Source: UBA965 sp040396955 (GTDB lineage Bacteria > Chloroflexota > Chloroflexia > Chloroflexales > Roseiflexaceae). Taken from it: a stretch of DNA of 64,000 nt. Made by a program: the position numbers and the translations under genes. Numbering within the stretch: the stretch's first letter is position 1; every line of letters begins with the position of its first letter. The notes beneath the pieces were generated by a model. It worked only from the letters and a program-made list of their open reading frames with translations, did no database searches and was not told the DNA's origin. The stretch spans positions 1 through 64,000 of the forward strand of contig JBBAWX010000013.1 of assembly GCA_040396955.1 (NCBI GenBank), written 5' to 3'. Positions 16,796-25,245 of this stretch are shown here, one piece after another.

Positions 16796-19162
16796 ATGTC
16801 AGTGTATTTTTTTGGCACACTGCTCATCGTAGCGACAGTTGCGATGGCCGCCATGGCCACCATCGGGTATTTGGTGGTGCCGTTTGGGCGCCTGCAGGGC
16901 TTGACATACGGTCGCATTGGCACTCGACTCACGCTCGTTGGGGTGGTGTCGGTCGTCGTATTGCTCAACTACCTGTTTGTGGCCCAGCGGTATGATGTTG
17001 AGTACGTCTACAACTACAGCTCCCAAGAGCTTGAGCCGTATTTTCGCGTGGCCGCAGTATGGGCAGGTCAGCCCGGTTCGTTCGTGATTTGGGCGCTCTG
17101 GGGCATCATTGCAGCACAGTTTTTGGTGCGGCGGGCACGGCATGCTGAGCCGTACGTGATGAGTGTGGTGATGATGATTCAACTCGCACTCGTAACCTTC
17201 ATGCTCATCCGCAATCCGTTCATTTTGCATGTGACCGCTGATGGTATTCCACCGGTGGACGGCAAGGGGTTGAATCCCACTCTGCACAACATTTGGATGT
17301 TGATTCACCCCCCCATTTTGTTTGTTGGTTTTGCCTTGATGGCCATTCCCTACGGGTACGTAATCGCTGGCCTGTGGCGGCGTGACTACGATGGCTGGGT
17401 GCGTGATGCCCTGCCGTGGACGATTGCGTCTTGGGCGGTGCTCGGCTTGGCCCTATTGTTGGGCGGGTACTGGGCCTACGAAACCCTCGGTTGGGGTGGC
17501 TATTGGGGATGGGATCCGGTAGAAAACTCGGCCTTGGTGCCGTGGTTGACGGTGGCTGCACTCATGCACGGCATGTTGGTGCAACGTGCCCACGGTGCCA
17601 TGCGCCGACTCAACATCTTGATGGCGGTTGCCACCTACGTGCTGGTCTTTTACTCCACGTTCTTGACCCGTTCGGGGGTTTTGTCATCCTTTTCGGTACA
17701 CTCATTCGTCGAAGAGGGGCTGAAGTGGGTGATGACGTCGTTTTTGGCGTTTTTGTTCATACTCGGCTTTGGGGTGGTGGCATGGCGCTGGCGTGATGTG
17801 CCGTCGCAGTCACTCTCCGACAAGTTGTTGTCACGCGATAGTTTCTTTGCATTGATGATTCTCGTGATGTTGCTCATGGCGGGTATCGTGTTGCTTGGCA
17901 CCTCGATGCCGGTGATTTCGTCGATTCCGGGGGTTGGTCATCAGCTCCAATCGGTGATGGGCTCCATCTTTGAGCTCGACGACGGCACGACGTACGACAT
18001 GAACGCCCAGCCATTCCAAGATGGTCGCTTTGGTCTGATTGGGAGCTTTTATAGCACCACCGTGCCACCACTGGGGATGATTTTGGCGGCACTGATGGTG
18101 ATTGGGCCGCTGCTCGGTTGGCGTGACTCCAATCCACGTCACCTGCTCAAGGCCATTCGTTGGCCCGGGATTGTGGCCGTCGTGGTGACGAGTATCTCGG
18201 TCATCTTGGGGGTGCGCGACATCCTCTCCGTCGTCTATGTGGCGGTGGCTGTGTTCGCCATTGGCACCAACGTGGTGATGATTATCCGTACCGTGAAGGC
18301 AGGGTGGTTGCGCATCGGTGGGTATTTGGCACATGTTGGTTTGATGTTGTTTGTGGTGGGAGCCATCGCTTCGACGTGGTATGCGACTGCCGAGACACGT
18401 GTGCTGGTGCCCGAAGGCGAAAGCATGAAGATATATGGCTACGATATCGCCTTCAACGGTTGGCGGATGGATGCCAACGGTCGGGGCTTGCTCGATATGA
18501 CCGTTTCACGTGGCGGCATTGTCAGCCAGGCCACCCCGCAGCTGTACTTCAACTCACGCATGGGTGCCACCATGGCGACTCCAGCGGTACGGAGTGAGAT
18601 TTTCCAAGATTTGTACATTTCGCCGGTCGAGTATCAGCCACCCTTTGACCAGAACGTGGCCGATTTGACCGAGGGGCAGACCAAAGACATCGGACCGTAC
18701 ACGCTGACGTTCAATGGCTTTGTGGTGCCGACGAGCCATAGCAATTCGGCCGACATCAGTGCCGATTTGACGGTGGTGTATCAGGGCAAAGAGAGTCGTA
18801 TTGCTCCTGGATTGGTGATTTTGGCAGACGAGACCGATCCGGCCAAAGCGGTGCAAGAGATGCCCGTTGATCTGCCGGGTGGGCATAGCGCATCACTGGC
18901 TGCCTTCGATCCCACGCAGCAACGGGTGATTGTGCGCGTGGGAGGGTTGAACCTGCCCGTCGACCCGGCCACCGCTGTTGTCACCGTTACGGTGAAACCA
19001 GGAGTGGTGTTGGTCTGGGCGGGGATTATCATCGGTGTGCTCGGCGGCTTCATTGCGGTGGTGCGACGCTGGCGTGAATCGGGCAACAGTCTGCAACAAG
19101 CTTGGCAAGGGGCAACTGCGCGAGTCAATGGTTGGCGTAGTGGCAATCGCATGACCACCTAA
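16796..19162 (+). CDS. ccmF: Cytochrome c heme lyase subunit CcmF
   Basis: 788 residues with about 14 to 15 membrane segments. Heme-handling motifs are in place: NIWMLIHPPILFVGF with the HPP at 171-173, WGGYWGWDP at 233-241 followed by VENSALVPW, and the TRSGVLSSFSVHSF segment near residue 290. CcmF attaches heme to apocytochrome c outside the membrane, taking it from CcmE. The size is longer than the roughly 650 residues of proteobacterial CcmF, with a long extracytoplasmic C-terminal domain (about 540-750) before the final helix. No CcmH gene follows. Confidence 0.95.
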   Translation: MSVYFFGTLLIVATVAMAAMATIGYLVVPFGRLQGLTYGRIGTRLTLVGVVSVVVLLNYLFVAQRYDVEYVYNYSSQELEPYFRVAAVWAGQPGSFVIWALWGIIAAQFLVRRARHAEPYVMSVVMMIQLALVTFMLIRNPFILHVTADGIPPVDGKGLNPTLHNIWMLIHPPILFVGFALMAIPYGYVIAGLWRRDYDGWVRDALPWTIASWAVLGLALLLGGYWAYETLGWGGYWGWDPVENSALVPWLTVAALMHGMLVQRAHGAMRRLNILMAVATYVLVFYSTFLTRSGVLSSFSVHSFVEEGLKWVMTSFLAFLFILGFGVVAWRWRDVPSQSLSDKLLSRDSFFALMILVMLLMAGIVLLGTSMPVISSIPGVGHQLQSVMGSIFELDDGTTYDMNAQPFQDGRFGLIGSFYSTTVPPLGMILAALMVIGPLLGWRDSNPRHLLKAIRWPGIVAVVVTSISVILGVRDILSVVYVAVAVFAIGTNVVMIIRTVKAGWLRIGGYLAHVGLMLFVVGAIASTWYATAETRVLVPEGESMKIYGYDIAFNGWRMDANGRGLLDMTVSRGGIVSQATPQLYFNSRMGATMATPAVRSEIFQDLYISPVEYQPPFDQNVADLTEGQTKDIGPYTLTFNGFVVPTSHSNSADISADLTVVYQGKESRIAPGLVILADETDPAKAVQEMPVDLPGGHSASLAAFDPTQQRVIVRVGGLNLPVDPATAVVTVTVKPGVVLVWAGIIIGVLGGFIAVVRRWRESGNSLQQAWQGATARVNGWRSGNRMTT

Positions 19163-19172
19163 CGTACAGGTC

Positions 19173-19205
19173 ACAGCGCCACGCTCGCCGTGAGTGTGGC
19201 GCTGT
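19173..19205. other. 10-bp stem hairpin after ccmF
   Basis: ACAGCGCCAC at 19173-19182 pairs perfectly with 19196-19205, with a 13-base loop. There is no T-run afterwards, so it is not a canonical terminator. It lies between ccmF and the two J-domain genes and might reduce or process the downstream transcript. Confidence 0.5.
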
Positions 19206-19241
19206 TGTGATGATACATCTGGAAAGAAGACGAGATACGCC

Positions 19242-20252
19242 ATGGCTGATTTTTATACAGTACTCCAGGTGCCCCGAGATGCGGATGGCGAAGTCATTAC
19301 GGCGGCCTATCAGCGCTTGCGCGTGGCGTATGACCCTGAGCGTCTTGGTGACGTGAGCGAGGAATTGCGTCAGCTCGCCGCTGAGCGCCTGTTGGCGCTG
19401 GAGCAGGCCTACGCCATTTTGTCCGACACGACACTTCGTGCCGCCTATGATGCCGGGGTATCGGGCGTCGTAGAACGAGCGTTGCCACGCCCGACACCGG
19501 CTCCCGAACCCGTGCTCGACTATCGGCCGTTGCCGGCTGCGATGGCCCAAGAACGAGCGGAAGAGTTCGAAGAAGCCCCACTCAGCAAAGGTCGTGGTGG
19601 CCTGCCGACACTCAATCAACAGGTATCGTTGGTACTTGCCATTGTCATCCCGTTGGCCATCGTGTTGGTGACCTTTATTCTTACCGACGGCGGTAATCGT
19701 GTCGCGCCGAGCAACGATACTCCGCCAGTCGTGATGACCGACCCCTTGAATCAATTCGAAGAGGCCATCGACGAAGCCCGCAAGGCCACCGAGGAAAACC
19801 CGAATAGCATTGGTGCATGGGTGGACTACGGCAACATGCTCTACAACAGCGTCCAGGTTGTCAGAGAGCAACAACCTGGAAGCCCGACCTACCAGAGTCG
19901 CGTGGCGCGTTGGCAGATGGCAGCGGTGGCCTACGAAAAAGCCCTCTCCTTTGACCCGACCAACGTGGTTGTGGCCGCCGACATGGGGGCGACACAGTGT
20001 TTTTATGGTAATGAGACCGGCGATCAAGCACTCGCCACACAAGGCCTGCAGACGATGCGTTCGATGGTTGAGCAGATCGCAGACAGCGAAAAACCGCGCG
20101 TGCTTTTGAATCTTGGGTACTGTTTGGCAGAGGCATCTCCGCCGCGCCTCGAAGAAGCCGTGGCTATTTGGCAACGCATCAAAACCCTGGTCGCTGCCGA
20201 CTCGCCCTTCGTCGCGCAAGCCGATCGTCTGATTGCATTGGCTCAACGGTAG
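19242..20252 (+). CDS. J-like domain / transmembrane / TPR protein, CcmI-like candidate
   Basis: 336 residues. Residues 1-72 look like a DnaJ J-domain (FYTVLQVPRDADGEVITAAY ... AILSDTTLRAAYD), but the HPD motif needed to stimulate Hsp70 is replaced by DPE (AYDPER). One helix spans about 127-147. The C-terminal part (about 165-336) is TPR-like (NPNSIGAWVDYGNMLY, AAVAYEKALSFDPTNVVVAA, RVLLNLGYCLAEA) and would lie outside the membrane, as the apocytochrome-binding TPR domain of CcmI does. GGAAAGAAG supports the ATG at 19242. Its place after ccmF suggests a CcmI-type chaperone; this is inference. Confidence 0.8.
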   Translation: MADFYTVLQVPRDADGEVITAAYQRLRVAYDPERLGDVSEELRQLAAERLLALEQAYAILSDTTLRAAYDAGVSGVVERALPRPTPAPEPVLDYRPLPAAMAQERAEEFEEAPLSKGRGGLPTLNQQVSLVLAIVIPLAIVLVTFILTDGGNRVAPSNDTPPVVMTDPLNQFEEAIDEARKATEENPNSIGAWVDYGNMLYNSVQVVREQQPGSPTYQSRVARWQMAAVAYEKALSFDPTNVVVAADMGATQCFYGNETGDQALATQGLQTMRSMVEQIADSEKPRVLLNLGYCLAEASPPRLEEAVAIWQRIKTLVAADSPFVAQADRLIALAQR

Positions 20253-20284
20253 GTGTGCACATGTGGCGGCAAAGGTGGAATGAA

Positions 20285-21124
20285 ATGACCAACAACAAGA
20301 CATACTATGAGTTGCTTGAGATTCCGATTAATGCGTCGGATGCCGAGGTGATTACGGCGGCCGAAGCCATCATTGAGCGCTATCGTAGCGACATGCAGAC
20401 CGACCCGAGTAGCCATGTCGCCGATCTGGCCTACGAGCGCATTGTCGAAATTGAAACAGTGCGTGATTTGTTGCTTGACCCCAAACAACGCAATCAGTAC
20501 GATCGCTCGCTGGGCTTGCGTATCCGCCCACATGTAGATGTGACAAGCCCAGCTCCTGGTACGAGTAATGCGCCGGTGCGCCAAGAGCTGGTCATGGTCG
20601 TGATTGGTGCCCTCATCGGTGTCATGATTGTGGCCATTGTCTGGATGGTCAGTATGCGCATGGCGACTCCCAATAACCCGGCGGCCGCAGAGACCAATCG
20701 CCCAGCCCCAGATTTTGTGCTGGCCCGGGTAGATGGCGGTACTCTCGATTTGCGCGATTTGCGGGGCAAAGTGGTGGTCGTGAATTTTTGGGGTACGTGG
20801 TGTGCCCCCTGCATCGAAGAAACCCCCGCCATTCAGGCTGCGTATGAGCAGCTTCGAGCAAGTGGGGTGGAGGTTGTCGGCATCAACTTGCGGCACCAAG
20901 AAGAGGTCGGTGCCAAAGGTGATGAGGCGGTACGCACCTTCGTCAAAAACTTCGGTGTGACCTACCCGGTCGTGCTTGATGCCGATGGCGAGGTGGCCCG
21001 ATTATACCAAATCTCTCCCATCCCAACGAGTTATTTCATTGATGCGGCGGGCAATATCAGATATGTGTATGTGGGGACCCTCACAACCGCTGATATTGTT
21101 GATTTGGTTAATCGTTTACAATGA
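20285..21124 (+). CDS. J-like domain / transmembrane / thioredoxin fusion, CcmG/ResA-like
   Basis: 279 residues. Residues 6-76 form a second J-like domain (YYELLEIPINASDAEVITAA ... DLLLDPKQRNQYDRS) with no HPD. A helix spans about 102-124. Residues 140-279 are a thioredoxin-fold domain with NFWGTWCAPC (Cys173, Cys176) and the cis-Pro loop SPIPTSYFID, as in CcmG/DsbE/ResA, which reduce the CxxCH motif of apocytochrome c. The start at 20285 follows AAAGGTGGA; an ATG at 20261 is an alternative. It shares the EVITAA segment with the preceding gene, so the two J-like regions are probably paralogous. Last gene of the ccm cluster. Confidence 0.88.
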   Translation: MTNNKTYYELLEIPINASDAEVITAAEAIIERYRSDMQTDPSSHVADLAYERIVEIETVRDLLLDPKQRNQYDRSLGLRIRPHVDVTSPAPGTSNAPVRQELVMVVIGALIGVMIVAIVWMVSMRMATPNNPAAAETNRPAPDFVLARVDGGTLDLRDLRGKVVVVNFWGTWCAPCIEETPAIQAAYEQLRASGVEVVGINLRHQEEVGAKGDEAVRTFVKNFGVTYPVVLDADGEVARLYQISPIPTSYFIDAAGNIRYVYVGTLTTADIVDLVNRLQ

Positions 21125-21184
21125 TTACGTATGATTTGTTGATTGATATAAAGTATTTGGCTAAACCAATCAAATATTTGCTTA

Positions 21185-21214
21185 TTGTTAAAAAATTAAG
21201 TTGTATCATATAAT
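21185..21214 (+). promoter_or_regulatory. Probable promoter of the response regulator gene
   Basis: TTGTTA (21185-21190) and a perfect TATAAT (21209-21214) are separated by 18 bases in a very AT-rich stretch (21121-21240). Transcription would begin near 21221, leaving a leader of about 85 bases to the ATG at 21306. Confidence 0.6.
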
Positions 21215-21243
21215 ACGAATTTGATACACTAGAAAAAACGAAT

Positions 21244-21288
21244 GTGCGCAACGCACACGCAGTGCACTGCCGATGAGCAATGCACTGC
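21244..21288. promoter_or_regulatory. Palindrome cluster upstream of the response regulator
   Basis: GCAGTGCACTGC at 21259-21270 is a perfect 12-bp palindrome. TGCACTGC recurs at 21281-21288, and GTGCG/CGCAC at 21244-21256 form a further small inverted repeat. All lie just downstream of the predicted transcription start, where a repressor or autoregulator could bind. No known regulator site is matched. Confidence 0.45.
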
Positions 21289-21305
21289 GCAACTATGGTG
21301 ATCGT

Positions 21306-21992
21306 ATGCAAAGTGCCCGAATCTTGGTGTGTGACGAGGAGTACGGATTACGGCAGTTGTTGCGTGCCCTTTTGACCAATGCAGGGTATGTGGTTGATGA
21401 GGCCGAGAATGCACAAGCGTGTTTTGCGCAGGTAGCCTTGAGCGAATATGCGCTTGTGTTGTTAGATGTGGCCTTAATGGGTACCGACGGAGTCACGGTT
21501 GTGCAGTCGTTACGGGCACTCGGGTATATGATGCCAGTCGTGGCGTTGACTGCGATGAGCCACCCCCAGACGATTATTGCTATGCTTGATGCGGGTGCCG
21601 ACGATTATGTGATTAAACCATTCGACAGTGGCGAGCTATTGGCGCGTATCCGAGCGGTATTGCGGCGGCAGGCGTTCAACAACCCGGTGATTGTGGCAGG
21701 TGGCGGAGACATCGTGGTCAATCTGCACACACAAGAGGTCTTGGTGGGGACGCGGTCGATTGCCTTGACTCCGACCGAGTATGCGTTGTTGGCAACACTC
21801 GCACGGCACGTGGGGAAGGTTGTCTCACATGCGGAGTTGCTCGCCGCAGTATGGGGCGATGAATCGTCTCACGATCACGAATACCTGAAGGTGTACATGT
21901 GGCATTTGCGCCGGAAGCTCGAACCCGATGCCGGACGGAAATCAAAATATGTTATAAATGAATGGGGAGTAGGGTATCGATTATCCAGTTGA
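21306..21992 (+). CDS. OmpR/KdpE-family response regulator
   Basis: 228 residues from the ATG at 21306; 21273 is an in-frame alternative, also without a strong ribosome binding site. The receiver domain has the acidic pair D10/E11, phospho-acceptor D54 (VLLDVALMG), T82 and K104 (VIKPFD). The C-terminal winged helix is of the OmpR type (SIALTPTEYALLATLARHVG, KVYMWHLRRKLEPD, VINEWGVGYRLSS). It would bind DNA once phosphorylated. No histidine kinase lies nearby, so it is an orphan here. The next gene, proB, begins 24 bases later. Confidence 0.93.
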   Translation: MQSARILVCDEEYGLRQLLRALLTNAGYVVDEAENAQACFAQVALSEYALVLLDVALMGTDGVTVVQSLRALGYMMPVVALTAMSHPQTIIAMLDAGADDYVIKPFDSGELLARIRAVLRRQAFNNPVIVAGGGDIVVNLHTQEVLVGTRSIALTPTEYALLATLARHVGKVVSHAELLAAVWGDESSHDHEYLKVYMWHLRRKLEPDAGRKSKYVINEWGVGYRLSS

Positions 21993-22016
21993 CCCAGAAC
22001 AGGGGACAATGTGACC

Positions 22017-23141
22017 ATGGAGCGTGATGCGGCGGCACTCCGAATTGTGGTGAAGTTGGGGACCAACGTGCTCACCGCTGGCAGTGAACGCCTCTATCGA
22101 CCGCGGATGATTGATTTTGTGCGGCAACTTGCCGAATTGCGTCATCAATCACACGAGGTCGTTTTGGTGACTTCCGGGGCAGTTGCAGCCGGACGAGAGC
22201 GGCTTTCGTTGCAGACGCGGTCGCGCGACATCGCCCAAAAACAAATGCTTGCGGCGGTGGGACAGAGCTACATCATGCACTTGTACGAGCAGATGTTTGA
22301 CATGTACGGCATTACGGTCGGGCAGACATTGCTGACCAAAGCCGATCTGAGCGATCGTCATCGGTACTTGAATGCACGGAATTCATTGTTGGCGTGCTTT
22401 GCTCACGGGGTATTGCCGATTATCAACGAAAACGACGCAGTGGCGGTCGACGAGATCAAAGTCGGTGACAACGACAATCTGTCGGCATTGGTCGCCAACC
22501 TGATTGATGCCGATTTGTTGATGATCATCACAGATATCGATGGACTCTACACGGCCGATCCGCGCACGGTGCCGCAGGCCGAACGTATCCCTGAGGTGCG
22601 TGCCATTACCCCTGAAATTTACGCACTGGCGGGGGGCAGTGGCAGTAGTCGTGGTACTGGTGGCATGTATACCAAGATACAGGCAGCCGAGTTGGCCACC
22701 AAGAGCGGCGTAGCTGTGGTGATTGCACCCGGTGCGCGCCCCAACGTGATTGTTGAGGTGGCGCGTGGAGACGCCATTGGGACGCGCTTTCCTGCCACCT
22801 TGGATCGCCTTGAGGGGCGCAAGCGTTGGATTTTGGCAGAAACAGCGCGTTCAAGCAAAATCCACACGGATGCAGGCGCGGCCCAGGCCTTGGTGCAACA
22901 AGGCAAAAGCCTGTTGTCGGCTGGGATTGTGGCCATTGAGGGGAAATTCGAGCGTGGTCAGACGGTGCGCATCTTTCATGAGGCGGTCGAAATTGCCCGT
23001 GGGTTGACGCAGTACTCGGCGGCGGATCTCGAACGAATCAAAGGCAAACGGTCGGCTGCGATTGCTGATGTGTTGGGGTACGACTACGGTGCGGCCGTGG
23101 TGCACCGCGATGATATGGTCATGATGAAGACTGGGGAGTAA
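22017..23141 (+). CDS. proB: Glutamate 5-kinase
   Basis: 374 residues. It phosphorylates glutamate, the first step of proline synthesis. The amino-acid kinase domain shows IVVKLGTNVLTAGS, LVTSGAVAAGRERL, LPIINENDAVAVDE, DNDNLSALVANLIDADLLM and GTGGMYTKIQAAE. The last 95 residues are the PUA domain found in the long form of the enzyme. AGGGGACA precedes both the ATG at 22017 and a GTG at 22011; the ATG was preferred. The stop overlaps the proA start (TAATG), so the two are translationally coupled. Confidence 0.95.
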   Translation: MERDAAALRIVVKLGTNVLTAGSERLYRPRMIDFVRQLAELRHQSHEVVLVTSGAVAAGRERLSLQTRSRDIAQKQMLAAVGQSYIMHLYEQMFDMYGITVGQTLLTKADLSDRHRYLNARNSLLACFAHGVLPIINENDAVAVDEIKVGDNDNLSALVANLIDADLLMIITDIDGLYTADPRTVPQAERIPEVRAITPEIYALAGGSGSSRGTGGMYTKIQAAELATKSGVAVVIAPGARPNVIVEVARGDAIGTRFPATLDRLEGRKRWILAETARSSKIHTDAGAAQALVQQGKSLLSAGIVAIEGKFERGQTVRIFHEAVEIARGLTQYSAADLERIKGKRSAAIADVLGYDYGAAVVHRDDMVMMKTGE

Positions 23142-24436
23142 TGCAACAAATGACGAGTATAGCCAAATTGGACGTAGTGGCAATGGCCAAACGAGCACGA
23201 GTGGCGGCGCGTGCAGTGGCGCGTGCGACGAGTGAGACTCGCAATCGGGCTTTGCTCCGGATTGCCGACCTCCTCGACGACCCCGTGCATCAAGCAGCGG
23301 TGCTTGCCGCCAATGCGCAGGATATTGCAGCAGGCGAGGCAGCCGGGCTCCGCCCAGCCCTGCTTGACCGCATGTTGTTGAATCCACAGCGTCTTGCGAG
23401 TATTGCCCGCGACATTCGTGCGGTGGTGGCACTGCCCGACCCGATTGGTGAGCAACTCGAAGCAGGGGTGCTCCCCAATCAACTGCGCTGGCACAAGGTG
23501 CGTGTGCCGTTGGGGGTGGTTGCCGTCATTTACGAGGCACGGCCCAATGTGACCTTTGATGTGGCAACGTTGTGTTTGAAATCTGGCAATGCGGCCATTT
23601 TGCGTGGTGGTAAAGAAATCGTCTACTCGTGCCAGGCGATTGCCGTCCTGCTCCAGCAGGCGTTGGCCGATGTGAACTTGCCAGCAGATGCGTTGCAGGT
23701 CATTGATGACCCGGATCGCGGGTTGGTCGAGCAACTGCTGAAGTTAGATGCCTATATCGACGTGGTCATTCCGCGTGGTGGAGCTGCGCTCCATCGATTT
23801 TGTGTCGAACACGCCACCATGCCGGTGATTGTTGGGGGCATTGGTGTGGTGCACGCCTACATCGACGGCAGTGCCAAACAGGAACACGTGCGTGACATTG
23901 TGGTCAATGGTCGCGTGCAACGCCCGAGTGTGTGTAATTCGTTGGATGTGGTATTGATTGAACGTGCGGCAGCACCGCAATTGGTGCCACTGGTGGCCGA
24001 GGCGCTGTTGGCACATCAGGTCGAATTACGCTGTGATGCTGAAGCTCTGAGGTTGCTTGAGCAAGCGGGCCTGGCAGGTGCACAGGTCACAGCCATGGGC
24101 GCCGACGATTTTGACACCGAATACATGGCGTTGATTGCCACTCTGCATGTGGTTGCTGATGTGGATGAGGCCATCCAGCATATTGCCGAACACGGCGGGC
24201 ATACCGAAGTGATTATCAGTCAAAATCAGGCCGCCATTGACACATTTGTGCAACAAGTAGATGCCACTGCGGTCATGGTCAATGCCTCCACGCGCTTCAA
24301 CGATGGCGGGCAGTTGGGTCTGGGGGCTGAAATTGCCATTAGCACTCAAAAGCTCCATGTGCGCGGGCCCATGGGGCTCCGTGAATTGACCACCTACAAG
24401 TGGGTGGTGCAAGGAGATGGGCAGATCCGCACCTAG
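23141..24436 (+). CDS. proA: Gamma-glutamyl phosphate reductase
   Basis: 431 residues of the aldehyde dehydrogenase superfamily. It converts gamma-glutamyl phosphate to glutamate semialdehyde with NADPH. Family segments present: PLGVVAVIYEARPNVTFDVA, CLKSGNAAILRGGKE, DVVIPRGGAALHRF, the active-site Cys in RVQRPSVCNSLDVVLI, and NASTRFNDGGQLGLGAEIAI. The start is in the overlap with the proB stop. The last 4 bases overlap the convergent TIM-barrel gene. Confidence 0.96.
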   Translation: MQQMTSIAKLDVVAMAKRARVAARAVARATSETRNRALLRIADLLDDPVHQAAVLAANAQDIAAGEAAGLRPALLDRMLLNPQRLASIARDIRAVVALPDPIGEQLEAGVLPNQLRWHKVRVPLGVVAVIYEARPNVTFDVATLCLKSGNAAILRGGKEIVYSCQAIAVLLQQALADVNLPADALQVIDDPDRGLVEQLLKLDAYIDVVIPRGGAALHRFCVEHATMPVIVGGIGVVHAYIDGSAKQEHVRDIVVNGRVQRPSVCNSLDVVLIERAAAPQLVPLVAEALLAHQVELRCDAEALRLLEQAGLAGAQVTAMGADDFDTEYMALIATLHVVADVDEAIQHIAEHGGHTEVIISQNQAAIDTFVQQVDATAVMVNASTRFNDGGQLGLGAEIAISTQKLHVRGPMGLRELTTYKWVVQGDGQIRT

Positions 24437-25218
24437 CTGGGTTGGTGCTGGAGCAGTGTATGGATGGCATTGTCATCACGGAGAAGCCAGCTACCGATTT
24501 GTAGCATTGCACACCCGGCGGCATGGTAGGCTTGTGCACTGGCGCTATCGTGGATGCCACCACAGCCGATGATGGGAATGTGGTCGTGTTGGGCGAGGTA
24601 CTGGCAGAGATGCAGATGTTGGGCGATGTGAGCCGGGTGGATGAGATGGCCATTGGCCACGCGTGCTGGGGCACAGAGCGTTAATGCATCGACCTGGTGT
24701 TGTGCGCAGCTGGTGGCATACTCTGCAAATGTTAGCACATCACTGACTGGGAGTTTGACAATCAGGGGGAGTGAGATACGTTGGCGAAGGCGAGGAAGCA
24801 ACGTGTCAAGATCGGTATGACGTGGAGTGATGCTGACTTCGAACCCGGCAATGCCCTCGACCTGGTCGAGTTCTTGGGCTGCAGTGACGACAGCCGCATC
24901 GTCGCCTGCCAACGACACGAAGACAGGAATCTCCCAGGTCGCCCAAACAGGTGTGCAGCGCCGGCCCACCCACTCCACTCCTGGGTCGTGCCAGGGATCG
25001 GCGTAGATAAGCCCCCCGCGGTATTCGTGGAGCATGGCTGCAGCGGCGTGGCTCGTCGTGCGGCCGCGTAGTGTAATCGAAGGGGTGACTAGGGCAGCTG
25101 GGGCAATGGCGGCAATGCGCTCTGCGTTGTGGATGCCAAAACCAAGAACGCCGGCTGCCGCCCAGTAGCGATGGGTGAGTGAGGGTGCGTGTGGGTGTTG
25201 CGGCAGGAATTCAACCAT
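24433..25218 (-). CDS. Dihydroorotate dehydrogenase-like TIM-barrel protein, divergent
   Basis: 261 residues from the ATG at 25218. The overall pattern follows class 1 dihydroorotate dehydrogenases: PALVTPSITLRGR near the start, IPVFVSLAGDD, GIAGFEVSITPRHTDL, LPLIVKLPVSD and the phosphate-binding end IPIIGCGGIHDSASAQAYHA followed by GCAMLQIGS. The usual substrate-binding NxSCPN is replaced by SITPRH, so it may lack classical activity and act on another substrate. The start is only 27 bases from the divergent hom start. Pyrimidine genes are not nearby. Confidence 0.65.
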   Translation of the reverse strand: MVEFLPQHPHAPSLTHRYWAAAGVLGFGIHNAERIAAIAPAALVTPSITLRGRTTSHAAAAMLHEYRGGLIYADPWHDPGVEWVGRRCTPVWATWEIPVFVSLAGDDAAVVTAAQELDQVEGIAGFEVSITPRHTDLDTLLPRLRQRISLPLIVKLPVSDVLTFAEYATSCAQHQVDALTLCAPARVANGHLIHPAHIAQHLHLCQYLAQHDHIPIIGCGGIHDSASAQAYHAAGCAMLQIGSWLLRDDNAIHTLLQHQPS

Positions 25219-25245
25219 GATGTTCACTTTGCAAGGAATAAACGT

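Noticed and set aside
19125..20303. A 392-codon minus-strand frame
   Set aside because: Antisense to the J-like/TPR gene, which has a ribosome binding site and coherent domains.
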